From positions 496,001 through 560,000 of the forward strand of contig NZ_ATUE01000005.1 in assembly GCF_000420045.1 (NCBI RefSeq): 64,000 bases of DNA, given 5' to 3'. The position numbers and the translations under genes are program-made. Numbering within the stretch: position 1 is the stretch's first letter; every line of letters begins with the position of its first letter. The notes beneath the pieces are model-generated. The model did no database searches, had not been told where the DNA came from, and saw nothing but the letters and a program-made list of their open reading frames with translations. This stretch comes from Perlucidibaca piscinae DSM 21586. Lineage in GTDB: Bacteria > Pseudomonadota > Gammaproteobacteria > Pseudomonadales > Moraxellaceae. Below are positions 1 to 7,778 of the stretch, one piece after another.

Positions 1-428
1 TGGCGCTGCGTCTCAACATCACCGTGCTGGCCAAGGCCGAGTTGTTCAAGGGGCCGGTGGGCGCGTTCTTCCGCTGGGCCAATGTCATGCCGGTGTATCG
101 CAACAGCAGCAAGGGCGGTCAGGTCGAGCAGGTGGTGGCACGCTTTGCCCAGCCGGGCTCGATCTACATCGGCATTGCTCCCGAGGGCACGCGTCACAGC
201 GCTGAAGAGTGGAAGCTGGGTTTCTACTACATGGCGCATCGCGCCCGGGTGCCCATCATTCCCTTCATCCTGGATTTCGGCCGCAGGGAGCTGCGCATCA
301 CCGAGGCCTTCTTCACCACGGGTGACAAGGAGGCTGATCTGGCGGCACTGCAGGCGCGCTACCGTGACGTGATTCCGGCAAATCCGGCGCGTCTGTCCGG
401 ACCGCTGAGGCGCCTGAGCGGACAGTGA
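1..428 (+). CDS. Lysophospholipid acyltransferase family protein (3' part)
   Basis: Only the C-terminal ~141 residues are in the window; the frame is open from base 3. The fragment carries the PlsC-family block PEGTR (APEGTR, about residue 60 of the visible part) and an upstream G-x-FF-R segment ending in MPVYR, which fits acyltransferase blocks II and III. The catalytic HxxxxD block would lie just upstream, outside the window. The family moves an acyl chain from acyl-CoA or acyl-ACP to a lysophospholipid or similar acceptor at the inner membrane. The GTG at base 24 is an internal codon, not the start. The acceptor cannot be told from this part. Confidence 0.8.
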   Translation, partial: ALRLNITVLAKAELFKGPVGAFFRWANVMPVYRNSSKGGQVEQVVARFAQPGSIYIGIAPEGTRHSAEEWKLGFYYMAHRARVPIIPFILDFGRRELRITEAFFTTGDKEADLAALQARYRDVIPANPARLSGPLRRLSGQ

Positions 429-550
429 TTTCGGTCTCGCACCGAAGCTTCGCACCTTATACACTTGTCGAATTGACGGCCCGTCACGCGGGCCTGCGGC
501 GCTGAGCGCCAGCCCCGCCCGACGACCCAAAAGAACACGGAACACCGCTC

Positions 551-1771
551 ATGGATGCGTTGATCGCTGATTTCAAAGCCGACATGTGGCTTTACATCTC
601 CATTCCCTTCATCAGCGGCCTGATCGGCTACGTCACCAAGGTGGTGGCGATCAAGATGATGTTCCAGCCCATCGAGTTCTGGGGCATCAAGCCGTTTCTG
701 GGCTGGCAGGGCATCGTGCCGCGCAAGGCCGAGAAGATGGCCACCATTGCGGTCGACCTGATGACCGAGCGCCTGATCAAGCCCGAGGAAATCTTCGCGC
801 GTCTGGATCCGGCCCGCATCGCGCGCGAAATCGAAGTGCCGATGATGGAGGCCTCCGAGGACATCGTGCGCGAGGTCATGCAGGAATACCAGCCCGGACT
901 CTGGGAGGGCATGCCCGAGTTCATGCGCCAGCGCATCATCAAGCGCGTCAAGGGCGAGGCACCCAAGATCGTGGCTTCGATCATGGGCGAGGTGCAGGTC
1001 AACGTGTCGCGCTACTTCGACATCCGTCACATGGTCATCAGCAACCTCAAGAAGGACAAGAAGCTCCTCAACGAGATCTTCCAGCGTGTCGGCAAGCAGG
1101 AGCTGAAGTTCTTCTGCAAGGCCGGGTTCTACTTCGGCTTCATCATCGGTCTGGTGCAGATGGTGTGCTGGCTGGTGTGGCGCGAGCCCTGGATGCTGCC
1201 CGCCTTCGGCGGCTTCGTTGGGTTGTTCAGTGACTGGCTGGCGCTGCAGATGCTGTTCCGTCCGCTGAATCCGAAAAAGCTCTTTGGCTATACCCTGCAT
1301 GGCCTGTTCCTCAAGCGCCAGCAGGAGGTCGCCGGTGACTATGCCGCGCTGATCTCGAAGCAGATGCTCACGCCCGGCATCATGATGGAGGAGCTGTTCA
1401 GCGGCCCGCGCTCCGATCGCGTCATCCAGCTGCTGCAGAAGCAGGTCCGCCGCGTCGTCGACGAGCAGGCCGGCGTGGCCCGTCCACTGGTGCTGTACGC
1501 GGTCGGTACCAGCCGCTACATCGAGATGAAGCAGCACATTGCCGACCGCATTCTCGAGCGTCTGCCGGAAACCATGAAGCACATGGAGGAGTACGCCGAG
1601 GACGCCATGGACGTGCGCAACACCCTGATCACGCGCATGCGCATGCTCACCCCGACCGAGTTCGAGGGCATGCTGCGTCCCGCGTTCAAGGAAGAGGAAT
1701 GGATTCTCATCACCGTCGGCGCCGTGCTCGGCTTCATGGTGGGCGAGATGCAGATCCAGTTCATGCTGTAA
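551..1771 (+). CDS. DUF445 family membrane protein
   Basis: The 406-residue protein has a hydrophobic N-terminus (about 15-40), a central hydrophobic pair (about 192-236) and a C-terminal hydrophobic tail (about 384-406), with a charged helical part between. The DUF445 signature appears twice, as GYVTKVVAIKMMF near residue 28 and FSDWLALQMLF near residue 225, so it looks like an internal duplication. The family's role is unknown; members are inner-membrane proteins. The ATG lacks a strong Shine-Dalgarno sequence, but the N-terminus matches the family well. It faces a convergent gene across a strong hairpin, so it is probably transcribed alone. Confidence 0.85.
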   Translation: MDALIADFKADMWLYISIPFISGLIGYVTKVVAIKMMFQPIEFWGIKPFLGWQGIVPRKAEKMATIAVDLMTERLIKPEEIFARLDPARIAREIEVPMMEASEDIVREVMQEYQPGLWEGMPEFMRQRIIKRVKGEAPKIVASIMGEVQVNVSRYFDIRHMVISNLKKDKKLLNEIFQRVGKQELKFFCKAGFYFGFIIGLVQMVCWLVWREPWMLPAFGGFVGLFSDWLALQMLFRPLNPKKLFGYTLHGLFLKRQQEVAGDYAALISKQMLTPGIMMEELFSGPRSDRVIQLLQKQVRRVVDEQAGVARPLVLYAVGTSRYIEMKQHIADRILERLPETMKHMEEYAEDAMDVRNTLITRMRMLTPTEFEGMLRPAFKEEEWILITVGAVLGFMVGEMQIQFML

Positions 1772-1776
1772 CGCCA

Positions 1777-1800
1777 ATCGGGCGCCTGCGGGCGCCCGAT
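1777..1800. terminator. Bidirectional hairpin between convergent genes
   Basis: A perfect 10-bp inverted repeat (1777-1786 against 1791-1800) with a TGCG tetraloop sits directly after the DUF445 stop and before the 3' end of the opposing gene. No T-tract follows on either strand, so it is only a probable transcription end or mRNA-stabilising hairpin. Confidence 0.5.
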
Positions 1801-1816
1801 GTCATTGCGGGCCGTC

Positions 1817-2470
1817 TCAGTCCCAGCGCCCGTGATAGGAGAAGGTCGGCAGCCTCCAGCCATGGCGCAAGGCCAGCAGGCGGAAGCTGAAGCCGATGAT
1901 GAAGCAGAGCAGGGTGTTGATGTCGCTGTCGATGCCCCAGCTGCGCATGATCAGGAACAGCGCGCAGACCAGCAGCGAGACGCTGGCATAGAGCTCGCGA
2001 CAGAACACGATGGGTACCTGGTTGCAGAGCACGTCACGCAGGATGCCGCCGCAGATCCCGGTGATCATGCCGGACAGGATCACCACCATCGGCGCATAAC
2101 CCAGGTTCAGTGCCACGCTGCAGCCGATCAGCGAGAACGCCACCAGTCCCAGGGCATCAAGCACCAGGAACAGGCGCTGCAACCGGTGCAGGTAGCGCGC
2201 CACCAGCGTGGTCAGCAAGCCTGCGCCCAGAACCAGGTAGACGTATTCCGGGTGCTGGGTCCAGCCGATCGGGTAGTTGCCCAGGGTCACGTCGCGGATG
2301 GTTCCGCCGCCGAGCGCGGTCACGAACGCGATCACCGCGACCCCGAAGATGTCCATGTTGCGACGGCCGGCGGCCAGCGCACCGGACATGGCTTCGGCCG
2401 TGATGGCCACCAGGTACACCGCCAGCAGCAGGTCGAAGGACGCCAGAGCCGACGCCAGTTGATCAGTCAT
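1817..2470 (-). CDS. TRIC-type cation channel family membrane protein (UPF0126)
   Basis: This 217-residue, very hydrophobic protein has about seven membrane segments arranged as two repeats, each with a glycine-rich loop: GGGTIRD near residue 55 and GGILRD near residue 141. This is the hallmark of the UPF0126/YicG/YadS family, the prokaryotic relatives of trimeric intracellular cation channels. Members form trimers with a pore through each subunit and are reported to pass monovalent cations; the physiological role in bacteria is unsettled. It lies 31 bases downstream of yicC on the same strand and may be cotranscribed with it. Confidence 0.88.
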   Translation of the reverse strand: MTDQLASALASFDLLLAVYLVAITAEAMSGALAAGRRNMDIFGVAVIAFVTALGGGTIRDVTLGNYPIGWTQHPEYVYLVLGAGLLTTLVARYLHRLQRLFLVLDALGLVAFSLIGCSVALNLGYAPMVVILSGMITGICGGILRDVLCNQVPIVFCRELYASVSLLVCALFLIMRSWGIDSDINTLLCFIIGFSFRLLALRHGWRLPTFSYHGRWD

Positions 2471-2501
2471 GCGGAAAATCCTTGTCGCTGTCCGGTGCGG
2501 C

Positions 2502-3398
2502 TCATTCGATGTTCTGGATCTGCTCGCGCATCTGCTCGATCAGCACCTTGAGCTCGACGGAGGACCAGGCGCTGTCGGCGGTCACTGCCTTGGAGCCCAG
2601 GGTGTTGGCCTCGCGGTTGAGCTCCTGCATGAGAAAGTCCAGGCGCCGGCCGATGGCGCCGCCGCCGGTCAGCACGCGACGGATCTCGGCCAGATGGGCC
2701 AGCACACGATCAAGCTCCTCGGCGACATCCAGCTTCTGCGCAAACAGCACCACTTCCTGCTCCACGCGCTCGGCGGCCAGTTCGGCCTTTGCCTCGCGGA
2801 TGCGCTCCAGCAAGCGCTCGCGGTAGTGCGCGAGGATGCCGGGCAGGCGATCCTGAACAGCGGACACTTCCCGGGCCACACCCTGCAGGCGCTGCTCGAC
2901 CAGCGCCGTGAGGGCGCAGCCCTCGCGCGCGCGCATGGCGAGGAAGTCCGCCAGTGCCTGTGTCAGCAAGGCCTCGGCGGTGGCGGTCAGCGCCGTGGCA
3001 TCGGCCTCCTGCGTGCGCAACACGCCGGGCAGGCGCAGCAGCGCGACCGGATCGACCGGGCCGACATGACGTGCCAGGTCCTCGATCTCGTGCGCTGCCT
3101 GCAACAGCTGCCTGACCCGCTCCTGGTCCAGCACCACGCCGTCGGCCAGGCTGTCGCCGGCGTCCAGGCGCAGGGTCAGTTCGACCTTGCCGCGACCTAT
3201 CTGCTGCCGCAGTCGCTCCCGCCATGAATGCTCGAGGTCGCGCAGGACATCGGGCAGGCGCAGGGTCAGCTCGAGATGACGGCTGTTGACCGAGCGCAGC
3301 TCGACGCTGAGCTGGCCGAAGGGGCCGTGCTGCATGGCCCGCGCGAAGGCGGTCATGCTGCGGACCGGACCTGCCTCCGGATGATTCGGGACGGACAT
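2502..3398 (-). CDS. yicC: YicC family endoribonuclease
   Basis: The 298-residue protein has the two expected parts: an N-terminal YicC_N domain beginning near SMTAFAR (residue 14) with RSVNSRHLE (36-44), and a C-terminal DUF1732 domain with the conserved FLMQELNREANTLGSK block near residues 258-273. YicC is an Mn-dependent endoribonuclease involved in RNA turnover. It is divergent from rph with only 67 bases between, the usual gammaproteobacterial arrangement, and the shared gap holds a promoter-like dyad. Length is typical for the family. Confidence 0.92.
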   Translation of the reverse strand: MSVPNHPEAGPVRSMTAFARAMQHGPFGQLSVELRSVNSRHLELTLRLPDVLRDLEHSWRERLRQQIGRGKVELTLRLDAGDSLADGVVLDQERVRQLLQAAHEIEDLARHVGPVDPVALLRLPGVLRTQEADATALTATAEALLTQALADFLAMRAREGCALTALVEQRLQGVAREVSAVQDRLPGILAHYRERLLERIREAKAELAAERVEQEVVLFAQKLDVAEELDRVLAHLAEIRRVLTGGGAIGRRLDFLMQELNREANTLGSKAVTADSAWSSVELKVLIEQMREQIQNIE

Positions 3399-3418
3399 GA
3401 CTGCGATACTCCGGGGGT

Positions 3419-3436
3419 GGCAAGGGTATACTTGCC
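3419..3436. promoter_or_regulatory. Dyad with a TATACT/TATACC -10-like core between yicC and rph
   Basis: GGCAAG and CTTGCC flank a GGTATA centre, giving a perfect 6-bp inverted repeat. TATACT at 3427-3432 on the plus strand could be a -10 for rph. TATACC on the minus strand could be a -10 for yicC. No good -35 is seen for either, so this is a tentative shared promoter or operator. Confidence 0.35.
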
Positions 3437-3465
3437 CATCTTACCGCCGTCATCAGGAATAACCC

Positions 3466-4182
3466 ATGCGTCCTTCCGGTCGTCTCCCCGATCAGCTTCG
3501 TGCCGTCACCCTGATCCGTCATTACACCTGTCATGCCGAAGGGTCGGTGCTGGTCGAGTTCGGCAACACCAAGGTGCTGTGCACGGCCACCGTGGAGCCG
3601 GGCGTTCCGCGCTGGCTCAAGGGCAAGGGCGAGGGCTGGATCACCGCCGAATACGGCATGCTGCCGCGCTCCACACACACCCGCAACGCACGCGAGGCGA
3701 GCAAGGGCAAGCAGGGTGGTCGCACCCTGGAGATCCAGCGCCTGATCGGCCGTTCGCTGCGTGCCATGGTCGATCTCAGGAAGCTCGGCGAGAACACCAT
3801 CACCATCGACTGCGACGTGCTGCAGGCAGATGGCGGCACCCGCACGGCCGCGATCACCGGCGGTGCGGTGGCGCTGGTCGATGCGCTCAGCTTCCTGCTC
3901 GAGAAGAAGGCCATCAAGCAGGACCCGCTGCTGGGCCTGGTCGCGGCAATTTCGGTAGGCATCGTCAAGGGCGTGCCGGTTCTGGATCTGGATTACGTCG
4001 AGGATGTCGACTGCGATACCGACATGAACGTGGTCATCAACCAGCATGGCGGCATCATCGAGCTGCAGGGCACTGCCGAGGGCAAGCCGTTCTCGCGTGA
4101 CGAGACCGTGGCCCTGCTGGATCTCGCCGAACTTGGCGTGGCCGAGCTGGTCAAGGCGCAACAGAAGGCCCTGAACTGGTAA
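3466..4182 (+). CDS. rph: Ribonuclease PH
   Basis: The 238-residue product matches RNase PH in length and along its whole sequence: N-terminal MRPSGR, the VEPGVPRW segment, the AEYGMLPRSTHTR block that binds phosphate and RNA, and DCDVLQADGGTRTAAITG. The enzyme removes nucleotides from tRNA 3' ends by phosphorolysis and acts as a hexamer. The start ATG directly precedes the conserved RPSGR motif. The divergent neighbour yicC is the usual partner. The next gene begins 169 bases downstream behind its own promoter-like sequence. Confidence 0.97.
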   Translation: MRPSGRLPDQLRAVTLIRHYTCHAEGSVLVEFGNTKVLCTATVEPGVPRWLKGKGEGWITAEYGMLPRSTHTRNAREASKGKQGGRTLEIQRLIGRSLRAMVDLRKLGENTITIDCDVLQADGGTRTAAITGGAVALVDALSFLLEKKAIKQDPLLGLVAAISVGIVKGVPVLDLDYVEDVDCDTDMNVVINQHGGIIELQGTAEGKPFSRDETVALLDLAELGVAELVKAQQKALNW

Positions 4183-4300
4183 GCCGCGCTGTGCAGTGGC
4201 GCGTTGCCGCGTTCAGGCGTATGGTCAAATAATGAGCTGTGCGCTTGAATGCGGCCATCTCCCGGTCAACGCCTGAATCAGATGCCAAGTCTGCTTCGGC

Positions 4301-4328
4301 TTGACTTTGGCGGCATTAAGCGTCCAAT
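4301..4328 (+). promoter_or_regulatory. Candidate sigma-70 promoter of the M24 peptidase gene
   Basis: TTGACT (4301-4306) is followed after 16 bases by TCCAAT (4323-4328), each matching the consensus in at least four positions. The predicted transcript would start near 4335, just upstream of the GGAGG ribosome-binding site at 4342-4346. Confidence 0.4.
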
Positions 4329-4351
4329 GGAGCCCCGCTCCGGAGGTTGCC

Positions 4352-5227
4352 ATGTCTCACGCCGCTGCACGTCTCACCCCTGAGGACCTGGACGCCTTTC
4401 GCCGGGTTCAGCGCCTTGCCTACGAATGTGCCGAAACCATTGCCGGGGAGCTCAAGCCCGGCATGACCGAGCGTCGTGCCGCCGCCTTGCAGAAGACCTG
4501 GCTGCTTGACCATGGCGTCGATGACTGGTTTCACCAGCCCTTCGCCTGGTTCGGTGATCGTACCGCCTTTCGCGGCCTGGTCGGCGTCAAGCAGCTGGGC
4601 GGCTTCAACCCGGCGTTCTATCCCGGCTTCCGTCGTCTGGAAGAGGGCATGCCGTTCATTCTCGACTGCGCCCCCACGCTGCGCGGCTACACCGCCGACA
4701 TCGGTTACTGTGGCGTGCTGGGCAGCCATCCGGTGCTGGATCGCATGATGGATGACCTGGCCGACTACCGTCGCCTGATTCTCGACATGGCCAAGCAGCG
4801 CCGCCCGCTGTCCGAGATCAGCCAGGCTGTCGACGCCCTGTGCGCGCGCCAGGGTTATGACCCGCGCCACAAGGCCTACCCCTTCGAAACGCTGGCGCAT
4901 CGCGTCGAGAAGCTCGAGGACGACGGCAAGAAGGATCATCTCAGCCTGTTCAACTTCGGCGTGCGCAACGTCACCGAACTGGTCAAGGACCGCTTCAAGG
5001 GTGCCAGCGAAGGCTGGTCGCCGATCTGGAACAGCAGCAAGCGCTCCGAGCATCCGCCGACCCCCGGTCTGTGGGCGGTAGAGCCGCACCTCGGGCTGGG
5101 CCCGGTGGGCGCCAAGTGGGAAGAGTTGCTGGTGGTGACGGAAGACGATGCCTTCTGGCTGGATGACGACGTGCCGCATGTGCGTCGCTGGCAGCAGCGC
5201 GGGCTCTGGCAGACCGCTGCCGCCTGA
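4352..5227 (+). CDS. M24 family metallopeptidase-like protein
   Basis: The 291-residue protein has the creatinase/aminopeptidase fold signature of M24. Spaced metal-ligand candidates are the aspartates in ILDCAP and YTADIG near residues 106-118, a histidine in the HKAYPFETLAHR region near 172-183, the glutamate in AVEPH near 245, and the EE pair in KWEELLVV near 257. The family includes Xaa-Pro peptidases and methionine aminopeptidase, but the exact substrate is not clear. The ATG at 4352 is preferred over an upstream frame extension because GGAGG sits six bases before it. A ferritin-like hydrolase gene follows 64 bases later. Confidence 0.75.
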   Translation: MSHAAARLTPEDLDAFRRVQRLAYECAETIAGELKPGMTERRAAALQKTWLLDHGVDDWFHQPFAWFGDRTAFRGLVGVKQLGGFNPAFYPGFRRLEEGMPFILDCAPTLRGYTADIGYCGVLGSHPVLDRMMDDLADYRRLILDMAKQRRPLSEISQAVDALCARQGYDPRHKAYPFETLAHRVEKLEDDGKKDHLSLFNFGVRNVTELVKDRFKGASEGWSPIWNSSKRSEHPPTPGLWAVEPHLGLGPVGAKWEELLVVTEDDAFWLDDDVPHVRRWQQRGLWQTAAA

Positions 5228-5291
5228 ACATCACCGTATTTCACAGGGTTGCCGGCATCGTGTTGCCGGGTGTTTCGCAAGGAGAGTTGCC

Positions 5292-6251
5292 ATGGCCGTA
5301 GTCAGCCTGCTCAAGAACGACAGCACCGTGTCCCATACGCAGGGACGCCTGGTGCCGCGCAAGGTCCGGTTCGACTGGTCGAAGACGCCGCTGGAGTGGA
5401 TCCCCGGTCAGCCCTTTGCCAGCCATTTCATCAACGAGATCAACATGATCCTGCCGGCGGGCGAGTTCTGGTTCTGCCGTCTCTACAACAAGGTGCTGCC
5501 CTACGTGACCGATGACAAGCTGCGCGACGACGTGCAGCTGTTCATTCGCCAGGAGGCCATGCACGCGCGTGCCCATGGCAGCGCCATCGCCGAGTACCTG
5601 AAGGCGCACGGCATCGAGACCGAGCGCAACACCAAGATCATGGACTGGCTGTTCGAAAGCCTGCTCGCCGACCAGCCGCTGGGCATGAAGCTGCCGAAGT
5701 TCCTCGAGAAGGAGTGGCTGGTGTTTCGTCTCGGCATCATCGCCGCCGTCGAGCACATGACCTGCGTGCTCGGCAACTACGCGCTCGACAACCGCAACTG
5801 GGACAAGGTCGGTGCCGATGCCACCCTGCTCGATCTGCTGCGCTGGCACGGCGCCGAGGAGGTCGAGCATCGCAGCGTGGCGTTCGACCTCTACACCCAC
5901 CTCGGTGGCGGCTACCTGTCGCGCTACTACCTGAGCTGCATCACGGTGCCGCTGGTGATCGGTCTCTGGGTGGATGGTGCCGCGCACCTCATGAACCAGG
6001 ATCCGCGCTATGCCGGCGAGAACTTCAAGGCCTGGAAGCCGGCGATCTGGCTGCGCTGGGCAAAGGAGAGCAAGGGTGGCCACCTGCCGCACCCGCTGGC
6101 ACTGGCGACCTGGCAGCTGCCGTTCTTCAGTCCCTGGTACGACCCGGTCAAGGAAGGCTCGACCGAGAAGGCGCTGGCCTACCTGAACACATCACCGGCC
6201 GCCGCCGCCGCTGCCAGCAGCGGCCAGTCAGCACTCACGCTGGTGAAATGA
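5292..6251 (+). CDS. Ferritin-like metal-dependent hydrolase (PF10118 type)
   Basis: The 319-residue protein belongs to the metal-dependent hydrolase family PF10118. Several helices carry E/H pairs fit for a di-metal site: RQEAMHARAH near residue 91, AAVEHMT near 155 and GAEEVEHRS near 190. This is the ExxH pattern of ferritin-like di-iron proteins. No signal peptide is seen; a hydrophobic stretch near 220-235 may touch the membrane. The start at 5292 follows AAGGAGA by about seven bases. The reaction is not established for this family. It probably forms a small operon with the upstream M24 gene. Confidence 0.75.
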   Translation: MAVVSLLKNDSTVSHTQGRLVPRKVRFDWSKTPLEWIPGQPFASHFINEINMILPAGEFWFCRLYNKVLPYVTDDKLRDDVQLFIRQEAMHARAHGSAIAEYLKAHGIETERNTKIMDWLFESLLADQPLGMKLPKFLEKEWLVFRLGIIAAVEHMTCVLGNYALDNRNWDKVGADATLLDLLRWHGAEEVEHRSVAFDLYTHLGGGYLSRYYLSCITVPLVIGLWVDGAAHLMNQDPRYAGENFKAWKPAIWLRWAKESKGGHLPHPLALATWQLPFFSPWYDPVKEGSTEKALAYLNTSPAAAAAASSGQSALTLVK

Positions 6252-6256
6252 GCGCC

Positions 6257-6285
6257 GGCAGGCAGCGGCTGGCCCGCTGCCTGCC
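6257..6285. terminator. Bidirectional hairpin between convergent genes
   Basis: A perfect 12-bp inverted repeat (6257-6268 against 6274-6285, loop CTGGC) fills the short gap between a plus-strand gene ending at 6251 and a minus-strand gene ending at 6306. There is no T-tract, so termination strength is uncertain. Confidence 0.55.
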
Positions 6286-6305
6286 CGTGTCGGCGTCTGG
6301 CCTGA

Positions 6306-6902
6306 TCAGGTCTTTTCCGCCATGGCGACCGTGTAGACCTTGCCCTGCTTCAGCTTGTCGTAGTTTCCGAAGACTTCCTTCAGCGTGCGCGCCATGAATT
6401 CGCGCAGGCCGTTGATGGTCACCACGTAGAAGCGTCCGCCGGGCTTGAGGCGGGCCAGGCTGTCGTAGAGGAACAGGTAGTGCTGCTCCTTGCTGGCCTT
6501 GGCGGGCAGATTCGAGACGATGAGGTCAAAGCGGGCATCGGCGGGAATGTGCTGCAGGCCGTTGGAAAGCATGGCGCGGGCGTTGCCGATGCCGTTGGCG
6601 GCGCAGTTGCGGTTGGCGTATTCCACCGCCATGAAATCCTTGTCCACCATCAGGGTGCGCCCCTGCGGTGCCAGTCGCGCCAGTGTCATGCCGATCGGGC
6701 CGTAGCCGCAGCCGATGTCCAGGCAATCGGCATCCGCCGGAATCTCCATGTGCTCCAGCAGCAGCCGGGTGCCGTCATCGATGGCTTCCGGCGAAAAGAT
6801 GCCCCAGGTGGTGTGAAAGGTCAGGGGCTGCCCGAGCAGGGTGTCCTGGAAGCGGATGTCCTGGCGCCAGCGCGCGAGGGTGTCTTTGTCGGGAGCGGCC
6901 AT
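6306..6902 (-). CDS. RsmC-like class I SAM-dependent methyltransferase
   Basis: The 198-residue protein contains a single MTS-type Rossmann methyltransferase domain: an upstream HTTWGIFSPEAIDDGT block as in RsmC/RlmG, motif I as DIGCGYGPIG near residue 62, an acidic motif II (VDKDF near 85), and IVSNLPAKASK near 128. In RsmC-type RNA and protein methyltransferases this last motif IV is usually NPP(F/Y); here the second residue is Leu, so the amino group target may differ. It lacks the N-terminal half of RsmC (about 340 residues). It lies 17 bases after the xth gene on the same strand. Confidence 0.8.
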   Translation of the reverse strand: MAAPDKDTLARWRQDIRFQDTLLGQPLTFHTTWGIFSPEAIDDGTRLLLEHMEIPADADCLDIGCGYGPIGMTLARLAPQGRTLMVDKDFMAVEYANRNCAANGIGNARAMLSNGLQHIPADARFDLIVSNLPAKASKEQHYLFLYDSLARLKPGGRFYVVTINGLREFMARTLKEVFGNYDKLKQGKVYTVAMAEKT

Positions 6903-6919
6903 GAGGATCTCGCGGGTCG

Positions 6920-7687
6920 TTACAGGCGGTAATCGATGATCAGCGGCGCATGATCGGAGAACTTCTCACCCGTGTAAATGTCGGCAGCGACAATGTGCTC
7001 GCGCAGTTCCGGCGACACGATGTGGTAATCGATGCGCCACCCGACGTTGTTGGCATAGGCCTGGCCGCGATTGCTCCACCAGGTGTAGCGCTCGGGGCGC
7101 GGGTCGACGACGCGGAAGGCATCGACATAGCCGACCTGGTTGAACAGCTCGGTGAGCCAGGCCCGCTCATGCGGCAGAAAGCCCGAGTTCTTCAGGTTGC
7201 CTTTCCAGTTCTTCAGGTCGATTTCCTGGTGCGCGATGTTCCAGTCGCCGCAGATCACCAGTTTCTCGCCGGCCTCGCGGCGCGCACGCAGGATGGGCAT
7301 CAGCGCCTTCAGGAAGTGATCCTTGCGTTCCTGGGCGGTGTCGGAGGCCGAGCCCGAGGGCAGGTAGAGCGAGACCACGGTCAGATCGCCGAAGCGTGCC
7401 TCCAGCCAGCGGCCTTCGCTGTCGCAGAGTTCGAAGCCGAGGCCGCTGCTGACCGCGTCCGGCTTCAGCCGCGAGTAGATCGCGGTGCCCGAGTAGCCGG
7501 GACGCACGGCATCGAAGAGATAACGGTGCCAGCCGGCCGGGTTGAACACCTCGCCGTCGAGCTGATGGGTCTGGGCCTTGGTTTCCTGGATGCACAGCAC
7601 ATCGGTGCCGGACTGCTCCAGCCAGGTGAAGAAGCCCTTGCTGGCGGCGGAGCGGATGCCGTTGAGGTTGGCGGAAACGATGCGCAT
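6920..7687 (-). CDS. xth: Exodeoxyribonuclease III family protein (Crc-like position)
   Basis: The 255-residue enzyme keeps the AP-endonuclease/exonuclease III catalytic set: NLNGIR (7-12), the metal-binding Glu in IQETKA (about 34), GDWNIAH (about 150), and the terminal SDHAPLI with the Asp-His pair. It should nick DNA 5' to abasic sites and degrade duplex DNA from 3' ends. The start was set at the internal ATG giving MRIVSANLNG, the family N-terminus, rather than a 31-residue upstream extension. It sits between rph and pyrE, where P. aeruginosa carries crc, a catalytically altered member of the same family, so a Crc role is an alternative. Confidence 0.9.
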   Translation of the reverse strand: MRIVSANLNGIRSAASKGFFTWLEQSGTDVLCIQETKAQTHQLDGEVFNPAGWHRYLFDAVRPGYSGTAIYSRLKPDAVSSGLGFELCDSEGRWLEARFGDLTVVSLYLPSGSASDTAQERKDHFLKALMPILRARREAGEKLVICGDWNIAHQEIDLKNWKGNLKNSGFLPHERAWLTELFNQVGYVDAFRVVDPRPERYTWWSNRGQAYANNVGWRIDYHIVSPELREHIVAADIYTGEKFSDHAPLIIDYRL

Positions 7688-7778
7688 GACGTGTTTTCCT
7701 GGGGCGTGCGGTTTGTTAGCGTCGAGGCACGTATCCAGCCCGAAAAGAGCACGCCCTGCAAGTGCCGGAGCTTCTGCC

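Noticed and set aside
359..1777. Long open frame antisense to the DUF445 gene, with similar ones antisense to metX (21294-23222) and to the AtuA-like gene (60847-62634)
   Set aside because: They mirror real genes in a G+C-rich genome, have His/Arg/Gln-rich low-complexity translations, and match no family.
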